Below are positions 1 to 6,966 of a DNA stretch of 12,810 nt, in pieces. A program made the position numbers and the translations under genes. Source of the DNA: Bacillota bacterium (GTDB taxonomy: Bacteria; Bacillota; Desulfotomaculia; Desulfotomaculales; JAJYZD01). The notes under the pieces are model-generated. The model had not been told where the DNA came from. It ran no database searches and saw only the letters and a program-made list of their open reading frames with translations. The stretch covers positions 1-12,810 of the forward strand of contig JAJYZD010000095.1 of NCBI GenBank assembly GCA_021800315.1, in the 5' to 3' direction. Position 1 is the first letter of the stretch. Every line of letters starts with the position of its first letter.

Positions 1-2
1 AG

Positions 3-1175
3 GTGGTGGCCGCCAATGACCCGTTACGGCTAAAGATCGACCCCGGGGCCAAAACCACCGGTCTGGTCATCGTTCGTGAGAAGGACGGCTACATCGTCTG
101 GGCGGCGAATCTCAATCACCGGCAATTCGTAACGATCAATAAAGACGGCAACCCGGTAACAGTCATGCACAAACGCGCGTCCCTGCGTCGTAGCCGCCGC
201 AACCGGAAGACCCGTTACCGGATAGCACGGTGGAACAACCGCAAGCGGCCGGACGGGTGGCTTCCGCCCACATTAAGGGCCAGGGCCGGCTGCGTAGCGA
301 ACTGGGTCAACAAGCTGATGCGTCTGTGTCCCATTACCGCTGTTTCCGTGGAAACGGTCCGTTTTGATACTCAGGCTCTCCAGGACCCGGAAATTTCCGG
401 AGTTGAATATCAGCAGGGAACCCTGTTCGGCTATGAGGTTCGGGAATACCTGTTGGAGAAATACGGACGCGAATGCCAGTATTGCCACGGCAAGTCGAAC
501 GATCCTGTGCTGGAGATTGATCACGTCATGCCGAAGTCCCGGGGTGGCAGTGACCGCGTAAGTAACCTCACCATAGCCTGTCACACCTGCAACCAGGAGA
601 AAGGCAACCAAACGGCGGAGGAATACGGACATCCCGACGTTCAATCCGACGCCAAGAAACCGCACAAGGACGCGGCGGCAGTTAATTCGACCCGGTGGTA
701 TCTCTGGAACCAGGTAAAATCCACCGCTTTAGAAAACGGCTTGGATCCAGAGATGGGTACCGGTGGCCGGACGAAGTATAACCGGACGGCCCATGGTCTA
801 CCCAAAGCCCATCACATGGATGCCGCTTGCGTGGGGGCCAGCACCCCTGAGTTGCGGAATACCCATATCGTTCCTCTGGAGATTCGGGCGGTGGGTCGTG
901 GCAACCGTCAGATGGCCCGGGTAGACAGCTATGGTTTTCCGAAGGGCCACCGCAGCCGAAAAAAGGTACATTTTGGGTTCCAAACTGGAGATATTGTCAG
1001 GGCCGTGGTTCCGATCGGCAAGCATCCCGGCGTTTTTGTAGGCGCTGTGGCCGTTCGGGCAAGCGGTTACTTTGACATTAAGAACGTTCATGGAAAAGTC
1101 ATAGCACAAGGAGTTAAACACAAGTATTGTAAAGTATTGCAACATGCTGACGGCTATGCCTATTCCCACGGATAG
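3..1175 (+). CDS. iscB: IscB RNA-guided HNH/RuvC endonuclease (5' partial)
   Basis: RNA-guided DNA nuclease of the IscB family, the transposon-encoded ancestor type of Cas9. The 390 visible residues show a RuvC-I motif (KIDPGAKTTG, Asp13), an arginine-rich bridge helix (about 58-73), RuvC-II (SVETVRFD, Glu117), a zinc-bound HNH domain (Cys158/Cys161 and Cys193/Cys196, Asp173-His174, Asn188), RuvC-III (HHMDA, Asp273) and a basic C-terminal domain. All expected catalytic residues are present, so the nuclease looks active. Family members usually start with a PLMP domain of about 50 residues; here the reading frame is open to the window edge and that domain is missing, so the GTG at position 3 is almost certainly not the true start and the gene continues to the left. 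The omega-RNA that guides the protein should also lie there. The gene has the same orientation as the transporter operon it sits in. Confidence 0.92.
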   Translation: MVAANDPLRLKIDPGAKTTGLVIVREKDGYIVWAANLNHRQFVTINKDGNPVTVMHKRASLRRSRRNRKTRYRIARWNNRKRPDGWLPPTLRARAGCVANWVNKLMRLCPITAVSVETVRFDTQALQDPEISGVEYQQGTLFGYEVREYLLEKYGRECQYCHGKSNDPVLEIDHVMPKSRGGSDRVSNLTIACHTCNQEKGNQTAEEYGHPDVQSDAKKPHKDAAAVNSTRWYLWNQVKSTALENGLDPEMGTGGRTKYNRTAHGLPKAHHMDAACVGASTPELRNTHIVPLEIRAVGRGNRQMARVDSYGFPKGHRSRKKVHFGFQTGDIVRAVVPIGKHPGVFVGAVAVRASGYFDIKNVHGKVIAQGVKHKYCKVLQHADGYAYSHG

Positions 1176-1186
1176 AAAGGGGGCGA

Positions 1187-1229
1187 GCGGCGCTCCTCCC
1201 CTGACTGAAGTCAGAGGTATCCGCGCCGC
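1187..1229 (+). repeat. Right-end hairpin of the IscB element
   Basis: The outer stem GCGGCGC (1187-1193) pairs with GCGCCGC (1223-1229). After a small internal loop, the inner stem CTGAC (1201-1205) pairs with GTCAG (1210-1214) around a TGAA loop, with imperfect extension by flanking CCC/GAGG. It lies 11 bases after the iscB stop codon. Subterminal imperfect palindromes like this are what Y1 transposases recognise at IS200/IS605-type ends, and they may also stop transcription. There is no T-run after it, so a plain terminator role is less likely. Confidence 0.8.
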
Positions 1230-1238
1230 CGATTTATC

Positions 1239-1844
1239 ATGAACCAGGGCGGCGCCCTGAAAGCCCTGGAGTTCATGCGGAAGACGGTCGACCTGGGGCT
1301 GGTCGATCCCAATTCGTTGACGGCCGACGAACCGACGGCCATGAATGCCTTCATCAGCGGCAATGCGGCCTTTAACACCAACTGGACCTTCGTCTACGGA
1401 AATATGAACAATCCCAAGGATTCCAAGATCGTCGGCGAGGGGCAGGTCACCACCTTCCCGGTGGCCAGCGGTACCAACCAGGCTTCGGCGTCCGTCAGCG
1501 GTTTCCAGGGACTGGCCATCATGGCCAACTCGAAGCATCCGAACGCGGCCTGGAAATGGATCCAGTTCGCCACCAGCAATGCGATCCAGGCCCAGCATTT
1601 GGACGAGATGCCCATCTGGACATCCCTGCAAAAGTCACCGGCGGCGCTCAAGGCCAATCCGGCCATCAGCGTATACACGGTAAATCTGGACAACGTGTAT
1701 AACCGTCCGCTGGTACCCGACTACATGCAGGTGTCGACCATCATTCAGAAGTACGTCCACGCCGTGCTGGCCCAGGAGATGAGCCCCCAGGCCGGGGCGG
1801 ACGCCATGGTCAAGGACATCAAGGCCCTGAACAACAGCCGGTAA
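1239..1844 (+). pseudogene. Sugar ABC transporter solute-binding protein, C-terminal half only
   Basis: The 201 residues match the C-terminal half of family 1 (MalE/UgpB-like) extracellular solute-binding lipoproteins: a helix of the type ALKALEFM, the SGNAAFNTNW segment, HPNAAWKWIQF, and the closing helices that cross the hinge. Full proteins of this family are usually about 420-450 residues with a lipoprotein signal; both signal and N-lobe are absent. The ATG at 1239 is simply an internal Met: the frame is open upstream only to 1209, inside the transposon end, and there is no ribosome site before it. I infer that the IscB element split the gene and that the first half lies left of the window. 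Alone this fragment cannot be exported or bind sugar. It is the first gene of the transporter operon. Confidence 0.85.
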
Positions 1845-1855
1845 CACTACCGTCA

Positions 1856-1889
1856 CCCGGGGACAGGGGAATCCTTCCCCGTCCCCGGG
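1856..1889 (+). promoter_or_regulatory. Strong intergenic hairpin between binding protein and permease genes
   Basis: CCCGGGGAC (1856-1864) pairs with GTCCCCGGG (1881-1889). After one unpaired A, GGGGAA (1866-1871) pairs with TTCCCC (1875-1880) around a three-base TCC loop. That gives 15 base pairs with a single bulge. No T-run follows, so it is not a standard terminator. In binding-protein operons (malE-malF is the known case), hairpins at this position stabilise or partly terminate the upstream message so that more binding protein than permease is made. I infer the same role here. Confidence 0.7.
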
Positions 1890-1926
1890 CTGATGCATTC
1901 AACGCAGGATAAGGCGGTGGAAAAAC

Positions 1927-2904
1927 ATGCCGGCCGGCCGCGCAACCGGGATTGATAGAACCGGTTACCTGAAAGAAAAGACTTTGGGCATCCTGCTGGT
2001 CCTGCCGACCATGGTCATCGTCCTTCTGGTGGTCGTGGTTCCATTGGCTTACGCCGTTTGGATCTCCCTGGGCACGACCGGAATCGTGATCGTGGGCGGC
2101 ATGGGTCAGGTAACGGGCCGCTTTGCCGGCCTGGCCAATTATACCTATTTCCTGAAGGACCCTTCCTTCTGGGCCGCGTTCCTGAGCACTTTCTATTACA
2201 CCATGACGTCCCTGGTGGTCGAGTTGGTCCTGGGGACCCTCATCGCGTTGCTCCTCAACCAGGACTTCCGGGGACGGTGGCTGGTGCGCGCCGTAATCAT
2301 CGTCCCCTGGGCCGTCCCCACCGTGGTCAATGCCCGGCTGTGGAGCCAGATCCTCAACGGGGAAGCCTACGGCCCCTTGAACGCGCTGCTGCTGCAATGG
2401 AAACTGGTCCGCCAGCCGGTTGTCTGGCTGAATGTTTCGGTCTATTCGAAACTGCCCGTGCTCGGCCCGGTTTTAAGGTTCTTCCACGCCAGCCTGGCGC
2501 TGAACATGGTGCTGATCGGTGACACCTGGCGCATGCTGCCGCTGGTCGTGCTGCTCATACTGGCGGCGTTGCAGACCATTCCGCAGGATTACCACGAAGC
2601 GGCCGTCATCGACGGGGCCAACGCCTGGCAGCGGTTCTGGCATATAACTTATCCCCTCCTGAAACCGATCATCATGATCGTGCTGGTGGTGAGAACCATG
2701 GATTTGTTCCGGGTGTTCGACATTCTCTACGTCATCCTGGGTTACGGGGTCAACGTGCTGGCCATCAAGACCTTCCAGGAAGCCTTCGAATTCGGTTATT
2801 TCGGCCGGGGAGCCGCGCTGGCCGTCATCGTGGCCCTGCTTATCCTGGGATTGACCTTTATTTACATGCGCATTTTGCGTAGCGACGAGGGGGCCCAGGG
2901 ATGA
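1927..2904 (+). CDS. Sugar ABC transporter permease, MalF/UgpA type
   Basis: Inner-membrane subunit of a carbohydrate importer of the MalFGK2 class. Its 325 residues are typical for a UgpA-like permease. Hydrophobic segments are seen at about 20-46, 85-110, 120-140, 185-218, 245-275 and 293-317. The cytoplasmic EAA loop that docks on the ATPase is at about 224-245 (EAAVIDGANAW, then YPLLKP). The start ATG follows AAGGCGGTGG with a suitable gap. Its stop overlaps the next gene's start (ATGA), so the two permeases are translationally coupled. The substrate cannot be read from sequence; the ROK sugar kinase downstream suggests a sugar. The gene looks intact, although its binding-protein partner is not. 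Confidence 0.93.
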   Translation: MPAGRATGIDRTGYLKEKTLGILLVLPTMVIVLLVVVVPLAYAVWISLGTTGIVIVGGMGQVTGRFAGLANYTYFLKDPSFWAAFLSTFYYTMTSLVVELVLGTLIALLLNQDFRGRWLVRAVIIVPWAVPTVVNARLWSQILNGEAYGPLNALLLQWKLVRQPVVWLNVSVYSKLPVLGPVLRFFHASLALNMVLIGDTWRMLPLVVLLILAALQTIPQDYHEAAVIDGANAWQRFWHITYPLLKPIIMIVLVVRTMDLFRVFDILYVILGYGVNVLAIKTFQEAFEFGYFGRGAALAVIVALLILGLTFIYMRILRSDEGAQG

Positions 2905-3770
2905 GCGGGAGAAAGAGGGCGCTTCGTTTGTTGACCGGACTGGGTGTGGCGGCGGTTCTGGTATGGACTTTCGCTCCCCTTTACCGGCTTTTTCTGTCCA
3001 GCCTGTCCACCAGGGTGCAACTGCTGACCACCCCTCTGCGGTGGGTGCGGCTGCATCCGACGCTGGAGAATTACCGGGTGATCACGGACATGGGCAACGG
3101 TACCGGGGAGCGGTTCATCTACGCCTTCCGCAACACGCTGATTATCGGCCTGGCTACGACCGTCATCTGTGTGGTTCTGGGCAGCCTGGCGGCCTATGCC
3201 GTGGCCCGGCTGAAGGTGCCGGGCAAAAACGGCGTCGTTATGGTCACCCTGGCCACGCGGATGCTTCCCACGATCGCCCTCGTGATACCTTTCTACATCA
3301 TTGAGGTGGCCGTACTACCCCGTTTCACCGGCCTAAACCTGTTTGACACCAAGACCAACCTGATCATTTTGTACAGTTCCTTTATCCTGGGCCTGGTAGT
3401 CTGGATTATGCGGGGCTATTTCGCCGGCATCCCCAGGGAACTGGAAGAGGCGGCCAGGATTGACGGCTGCTCACCTTTACAGGCCTTTTACCATGTGGTC
3501 GTTCCCCTGGCCATGCCGGGTCTGGTGGCGACGGCGCTGTTATCCTTCCTGATGGCCATCGACGACTTTATATTGGCGCTCTTGTTCACCCGCACCGGGA
3601 ATGCCTTCACTATGCCCTATTTCATCTACAGGCTGGGCGGACAGTACCTTCACATGTACAACGAAGTGGCGGCGGCCGGAGTTGTCGCCTCCCTGCCCCC
3701 GGTACTGCTGGCACTGTTCCTGGGCCGCAAGATCGTCAGCGGTCTGACCAGCGGCGGCGTCAAGGGGTGA
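2901..3770 (+). CDS. Sugar ABC transporter permease, MalG/UgpE type
   Basis: Second membrane subunit of the importer, 289 residues, close to the family norm. An N-terminal transmembrane helix lies at about 10-34, followed by a periplasmic-side loop and five more hydrophobic segments. The EAA loop is at about 182-206 (EEAARIDGCSPLQAF, then VPLAMPG). The C-terminus, with a charged FLGRKIVSGL segment, is typical of MalG-like proteins. It starts inside the stop of the preceding permease (ATGA overlap), so translation is coupled. A gap of 37 bases with its own strong ribosome site separates it from the ATPase gene. Confidence 0.93.
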   Translation: MSGRKRALRLLTGLGVAAVLVWTFAPLYRLFLSSLSTRVQLLTTPLRWVRLHPTLENYRVITDMGNGTGERFIYAFRNTLIIGLATTVICVVLGSLAAYAVARLKVPGKNGVVMVTLATRMLPTIALVIPFYIIEVAVLPRFTGLNLFDTKTNLIILYSSFILGLVVWIMRGYFAGIPRELEEAARIDGCSPLQAFYHVVVPLAMPGLVATALLSFLMAIDDFILALLFTRTGNAFTMPYFIYRLGGQYLHMYNEVAAAGVVASLPPVLLALFLGRKIVSGLTSGGVKG

Positions 3771-3807
3771 CCTGTCAGTTGCGCGCCCAGTCAGGAGGTA
3801 AGCGTCA

Positions 3808-4905
3808 ATGGCCAATGTAGTGGCCGAACATATAACCAAGTGTTTTGGCAACGTAAAAATAATCACCGACTTCAATCTGGAAGTCAATGATCAGGAGTTT
3901 CTGGTGATGGTGGGTCCCTCCGGATGTGGAAAAACGACCATGCTGCGAATGATCGCCGGCCTTGAAGAGGTAACGGGAGGAAATCTGTATATAGGCGGAA
4001 GACTTATCAACGATGTTCCGCCAAAAGACCGGGATATTGCCATGGTATTTCAAAATTACGCCCTGTACCCCCATATGAATGTTTACGAAAACATGGTTTT
4101 CAGCCTGAAAATGCGACATGTGAACCGCGGGGAAATGGACCGGCGGGTCGGGGAAACGGCGGCTTTGCTGGGTTTGGAGCAGCTCTTGAAACGTAAGCCC
4201 CGCCAGTTGTCCGGGGGGCAGAGGCAGCGGGTGGCCCTGGCCCGGGCCATGGTACGCGACCCCAAGGTCTTCCTGATGGATGAACCGCTTTCCAACCTGG
4301 ACGCCAAGCTCAGGGCCCAGACCAGGACCGAACTCAAGCGCCTGCACGAACGCTTGAAAGCGACGATTATCTACGTCACCCACGACCAGGTGGAAGCCAT
4401 GACCATGGGCGACCGCATCGTTGTGCTGAAAGACGGCATTATTCAGCAGGTGGCCGATCCCCTGACCATCTACCACCGTCCGGCCAACCGCTTCGTAGCC
4501 GGGTTCATCGGTTCGCCGGCCATGAACATGCTGGAGGCGGGGGTGGTTTCCGAAGACGGCCGGCCGGCCCTGATGCTCGGCGACTTCAAGTTTACGGTGC
4601 CCGGCGGCCTGGAGCCCCTGCTCCCTTACCTGGGCCGACGGGTCACGCTGGGCGTCAGGCCGGAGCACGTAATGGTGGAAGGTTGGCCGGCGGCCCAACC
4701 CGTGCCGGCTATAACCGCCGTGGTGGAGGTGGTGGAGCCGATGGGCGCGGAGATTTACGTCTACCTGCGGGCCGGTCAGGGCGACCTGACGGCCCGCCTG
4801 ACCGCCGATACTGTTTTCCGGCCGCAGGACCGGGTCCGTATTTCTTTTGACCTCAACCGCCTGCACTTTTTTGACCAGGACGGCGCGCGCATAAACGTCG
4901 CCTGA
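3808..4905 (+). CDS. Sugar ABC transporter ATP-binding protein, MsmX/UgpC/MalK type
   Basis: ATPase that powers the two permeases. Its 365 residues comprise a nucleotide-binding domain followed by the OB/TOBE regulatory domain typical of CUT1 importers. Motifs seen: Walker A GPSGCGKT (36-43), Q-loop FQNY (Gln82), signature LSGGQ (134-138), Walker B VFLMDE (154-159), D-loop SNLD, and switch His192 (VTHD). The start follows AGGAGG at 3793-3798 with a nine-base gap. The first roughly 330 bases are clearly AT-richer than the rest: 60-base blocks count 37-47% GC up to about 4140, 63% at 4141-4200 and 72% at 4561-4620. This suggests a recombinant or partly transferred gene. ATPases of this group can serve several sugar importers, so it may stay useful even if this transporter is broken. 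Confidence 0.95.
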   Translation: MANVVAEHITKCFGNVKIITDFNLEVNDQEFLVMVGPSGCGKTTMLRMIAGLEEVTGGNLYIGGRLINDVPPKDRDIAMVFQNYALYPHMNVYENMVFSLKMRHVNRGEMDRRVGETAALLGLEQLLKRKPRQLSGGQRQRVALARAMVRDPKVFLMDEPLSNLDAKLRAQTRTELKRLHERLKATIIYVTHDQVEAMTMGDRIVVLKDGIIQQVADPLTIYHRPANRFVAGFIGSPAMNMLEAGVVSEDGRPALMLGDFKFTVPGGLEPLLPYLGRRVTLGVRPEHVMVEGWPAAQPVPAITAVVEVVEPMGAEIYVYLRAGQGDLTARLTADTVFRPQDRVRISFDLNRLHFFDQDGARINVA

Positions 4906-4923
4906 TCCGCGCCCGGGCCTGGT

Positions 4924-5835
4924 TTGGATTCAAAGGCGACAGGGGGATTGCCGGCGTTACGGCAGGATAAATACAAATTCGTGGCCGGCGTGGACCTGGG
5001 CGGAACCAAGATTCATACGGCCCTGGCCGACAGCCGGGGCGGAATCGTGGCCGAGGTCCGGGTGCCGACCGGGGATCACGGGCCGGCACGCATTGTCGCC
5101 GCGATCGGGCGGACAGTGAACGAGGTAGGCCGAATGGCGGATGTGGCCGTTGCCGATATCGGCGCCCTGGGAATCGGCGCCCCGGGTCCCCTTGATATCG
5201 TCAGGGGTGTCGTACACCAGTCACCCAACCTGGGCTGGTATGACGTACCGTTGAAGGAGATGCTGGAGCAAGAGGTGGGGATACCGGTAGCTGTGGACAA
5301 CGACGGCAATGTGGCCGCGCTGGGCGAACTCCGTCACGGGGCCGGACGGGGCAATGCGCACTTGCTGTATGTGGCCGTGGGAACCGGAATCGGTTGCGGG
5401 CTCATTTTCGACGGACGGGTTTACCGGGGTGCTGGATATGGTGCCGGCGAAATCGGCCATATGACTCTGGATCCGGACGGACCCCGTTGCGCCTGCGGCA
5501 ATCGAGGCTGCCTGGAAGCCCTGGCCTCCGGCCCGGCGATCGCCCGGGCGGCCCGCGAACGCGCGAAAAAAGGTGGAGCCCGGGCCATTGTGGCAGCTGC
5601 GGGAAGTTGCGAGGCGGTTACGGCCGAAACGGTGGCCGGCGTTGCCAGGGCCGGCGATGCCGAAGCCCGCGCCATTTTGGCGGCCGCCGGGCGGGGCCTG
5701 GGAACGGGCATCGCCGCCGCGGTGAACCTTCTCCATCCCGCCATGGCCGTCGTAGGCGGCGGCGTGATGCAGGCCGGCCCGCTCCTATGGGAACCGATGG
5801 AACAGGAATTTAGGCGGCGGACCCTGAATTGCTGA
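4924..5835 (+). CDS. ROK-family sugar kinase (glucokinase-like), cut short by in-frame TGA
   Basis: ATP-dependent sugar kinase of the ROK family, likely phosphorylating the sugar brought in by the upstream transporter. Visible parts: phosphate-binding DLGGTK (24-29), DNDGN with the catalytic-type Asp127, sugar-contact GEIGH (175-179) and the ROK zinc motif CACGNRGC (189-196). The frame stops at a TGA (5833-5835) after the segment EQEFRRRTLNC, before the usual C-terminus. The missing end is found in the same frame after the stop (5836-5940). Either the gene is a recent nonsense pseudogene, the TGA is read through, or the base is a sequence error. The start is uncertain: TTG at 4924 lacks a clear ribosome site, TTG at 4948 follows AGGGGG too closely, and GTG at 4981 would still keep DLGGTK. 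It lies 18 bases after the ATPase, in the same operon. Confidence 0.85.
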   Translation: MDSKATGGLPALRQDKYKFVAGVDLGGTKIHTALADSRGGIVAEVRVPTGDHGPARIVAAIGRTVNEVGRMADVAVADIGALGIGAPGPLDIVRGVVHQSPNLGWYDVPLKEMLEQEVGIPVAVDNDGNVAALGELRHGAGRGNAHLLYVAVGTGIGCGLIFDGRVYRGAGYGAGEIGHMTLDPDGPRCACGNRGCLEALASGPAIARAARERAKKGGARAIVAAAGSCEAVTAETVAGVARAGDAEARAILAAAGRGLGTGIAAAVNLLHPAMAVVGGGVMQAGPLLWEPMEQEFRRRTLNC

Positions 5836-5940
5836 CTGGCTTGGGTTCAACTCGTGCCTTCCGCCCTGGGTACCCGCTCCGGGCTCCTGGGGGCGGTCGC
5901 TTTGGCCGCGGAAAGCGTTTTCCCCTGGCCGTCCCCCTAA
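5836..5940 (+). pseudogene. In-frame continuation of the ROK kinase after the TGA
   Basis: Directly after the TGA, and with no frame change, the reading continues for 34 codons to TAA (5938-5940). It contains LVPSALGTRSGLLGAVALA, the conserved ROK C-terminal helix region (family pattern: VPAALGxxAGLLGAAxLA). The number of residues between RRRTL and LVPSALG is what I expect from the family if the TGA stands for exactly one amino acid. A single base substitution, for instance from TGG or CGA, is therefore the simplest explanation. There is no separate start codon with a ribosome site for this piece. Confidence 0.8.
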
Positions 5941-6202
5941 GTGGAACAAAGGCCGTGTCAGGTTCCGGAGGCACTGCGCGCTGAGTCCGTCATACCGTTC
6001 GAAACGCGGCGGGCCGGCACACCTGTCGCCGCCTGCCGGCGTGACAAGTCCGGGTGGCCGGAAATCGGGGGCCAGCCCGGGGATTCGATGCGGCGCCCGC
6101 TTCCAGCCGTTCTCCGGTCCGCCACAGGCATCCCCGCCGGAACGGAATCCATTGGGCTTGCCTGACGCCGACATGGAAAAACGGCCAATAATCACCCCGT
6201 GG
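5941..6202. other. Gene-poor spacer between sugar operon and toxin-antitoxin pair
   Basis: GC-rich sequence with no convincing gene. A 74-codon frame opens with GTG directly at 5941 but has no ribosome site and no recognisable protein pattern. One inverted repeat, GCCGGCA (6013-6019) with TGCCGGC (6034-6040), could form a 7-bp stem with a 14-base loop. No T-run follows, so I do not call it a terminator for the operon. Confidence 0.5.
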
Positions 6203-6231
6203 TTGACGGACATAATGGTAAGGCATATAAT
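6203..6231 (+). promoter_or_regulatory. Sigma-A promoter of the toxin-antitoxin operon
   Basis: TTGACG (-35, 6203-6208), a 17-base spacer, then a perfect TATAAT (-10, 6226-6231). Transcription would start near 6238, on top of the ribosome site TAAGGAGG (6237-6244), so the leader would be only about 14 bases. The direct repeat GGTAAGG occurs at 6217-6223 and again at 6235-6241, on either side of the -10; it is a candidate operator for self-repression by the antitoxin. Confidence 0.8.
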
Positions 6232-6251
6232 TTGGGTAAGGAGGTTTTCCC

Positions 6252-6521
6252 ATGCTCAAAGCTAGGTTGACAAGTAAGGGGCAGATCACCGTTCCGGCAG
6301 CTTTACGCCGCCGGTTCGACCTGCAGCCAGGAGACGAAATGTATTTCCAGGTTGAGCCGGACGGTGAAGTCAAGGTTCGCACCAGCAAGCGCCGTAGCCT
6401 GACTGATCTTTACGGATCCCTTCCCGCCACGAGGCCGTTCCCGGGAACGGCCGAGATCCGCCGCGAAGTAGCCCGCCGTGTGGCGGAAAGAATCTTGCAA
6501 AAGGACCAGGGGACTACATGA
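6252..6521 (+). CDS. AbrB/MazE-type antitoxin (SpoVT-AbrB domain)
   Basis: Small DNA-binding protein of 89 residues, expected to neutralise the PIN toxin encoded next to it and to repress the shared promoter. The N-terminal swapped-hairpin domain is clear: LTSKGQITVPAALRRRFDLQ (residues 6-25), followed by GDEMYFQV. The C-terminal half (about 50-89) is charged and helical and is the probable toxin-binding part. The start ATG follows TAAGGAGG with a seven-base gap. Its stop overlaps the toxin start (ATGA), which couples translation and is typical of toxin-antitoxin pairs. The pairing with a PIN protein supports a VapB-like role, although the fold is AbrB-like. Confidence 0.92.
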   Translation: MLKARLTSKGQITVPAALRRRFDLQPGDEMYFQVEPDGEVKVRTSKRRSLTDLYGSLPATRPFPGTAEIRREVARRVAERILQKDQGTT

Positions 6522-6955
6522 AATCCTTATGGATCGACGCCAATGTGGTAGTGCGTTTTATCACCGGCGACCATCCGGACATGGCCTCCCGGGTTTTGGG
6601 ACTTATGACGCAGGCGGAGAAAAAGCTTGTGCGACTCAATCTGACCACCTTGGTCCTGGCCGAGGTCGTCTGGGTACTTTCATCGTTCTACGGGTACTCC
6701 AAACAACAGATTTGCCAGGCCATGGTTCCTTTTCTAAACGCGGAAGGCATAAACCCCGAGCACCCCGAACTCTGTCTGGAGGCCCTGACCGACATGGCCG
6801 GGAAAAACGTGGATTTCAGCGATGCGTTTTTAGCCGCCCAGGCCAGACGAAAGGGGGAAGCCGTCTGCTCGTTCGACAAAGACTTCAAGAAATTGAACGT
6901 ACAGTGGGTACTTCCCCCCGGTCCGCCGCCACTCCAGGCAGTGCCGCCATCGTGA
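6518..6955 (+). CDS. PIN-domain ribonuclease toxin (VapC-like)
   Basis: Predicted Mg-dependent endoribonuclease, the toxin of the pair. Its 145 residues are within the usual size range. The acidic active site is visible: Asp7 (WIDAN), Glu49 (LAEVVW), Asp102 (FSDAFLA) and Asp120/Asp122 (SFDKDF). The last 12 or so residues (PPGPPPLQAVPPS) are proline-rich and lie beyond the PIN fold. The gene overlaps the antitoxin by four bases. Its 3' end faces the gap gene with only 11 bases between the stop codons, so transcripts from the two strands probably overlap. RNA target unknown. Confidence 0.9.
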   Translation: MKSLWIDANVVVRFITGDHPDMASRVLGLMTQAEKKLVRLNLTTLVLAEVVWVLSSFYGYSKQQICQAMVPFLNAEGINPEHPELCLEALTDMAGKNVDFSDAFLAAQARRKGEAVCSFDKDFKKLNVQWVLPPGPPPLQAVPPS

Positions 6956-6966
6956 TTCCCCGCCCT

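Larger units (their letters stand above)
1..1234 (+). mobile_element. IscB-encoding IS200/IS605-superfamily element, right part
   Basis: The stretch holds an IscB nuclease gene followed by a structured right end, and then directly by the C-terminal half of a sugar-binding protein gene that has no ribosome site or proper start. This is what an element inserted inside a host gene looks like. The right boundary is approximate: it lies between the end of the terminal hairpin (1229) and the point where binding-protein sequence is recognisable (about 1239). The left end, any tyrosine transposase tnpA, and the omega-RNA, which in this family is encoded upstream of iscB, would all lie outside the window. 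No tnpA is present on the right side. The elements are known to excise and insert as single strands without target duplication, so no direct repeat is expected. Confidence 0.75.

Noticed and set aside
1239..1844. Intact small binding protein starting at ATG 1239
   Set aside because: No signal peptide or N-lobe, no ribosome site, and the ATG lies within a few bases of a transposon end.
5833..5890. Selenocysteine at the ROK TGA
   Set aside because: No clear SECIS-like stem-loop after the TGA and no known selenoprotein in the ROK family; a single nonsense change is simpler.
5941..6165. 74-codon + strand frame beginning with GTG right after the ROK TAA
   Set aside because: No ribosome site, no recognisable domain, and the composition reads like translated GC-rich spacer; overlapping frames of equal length exist on the other strand.
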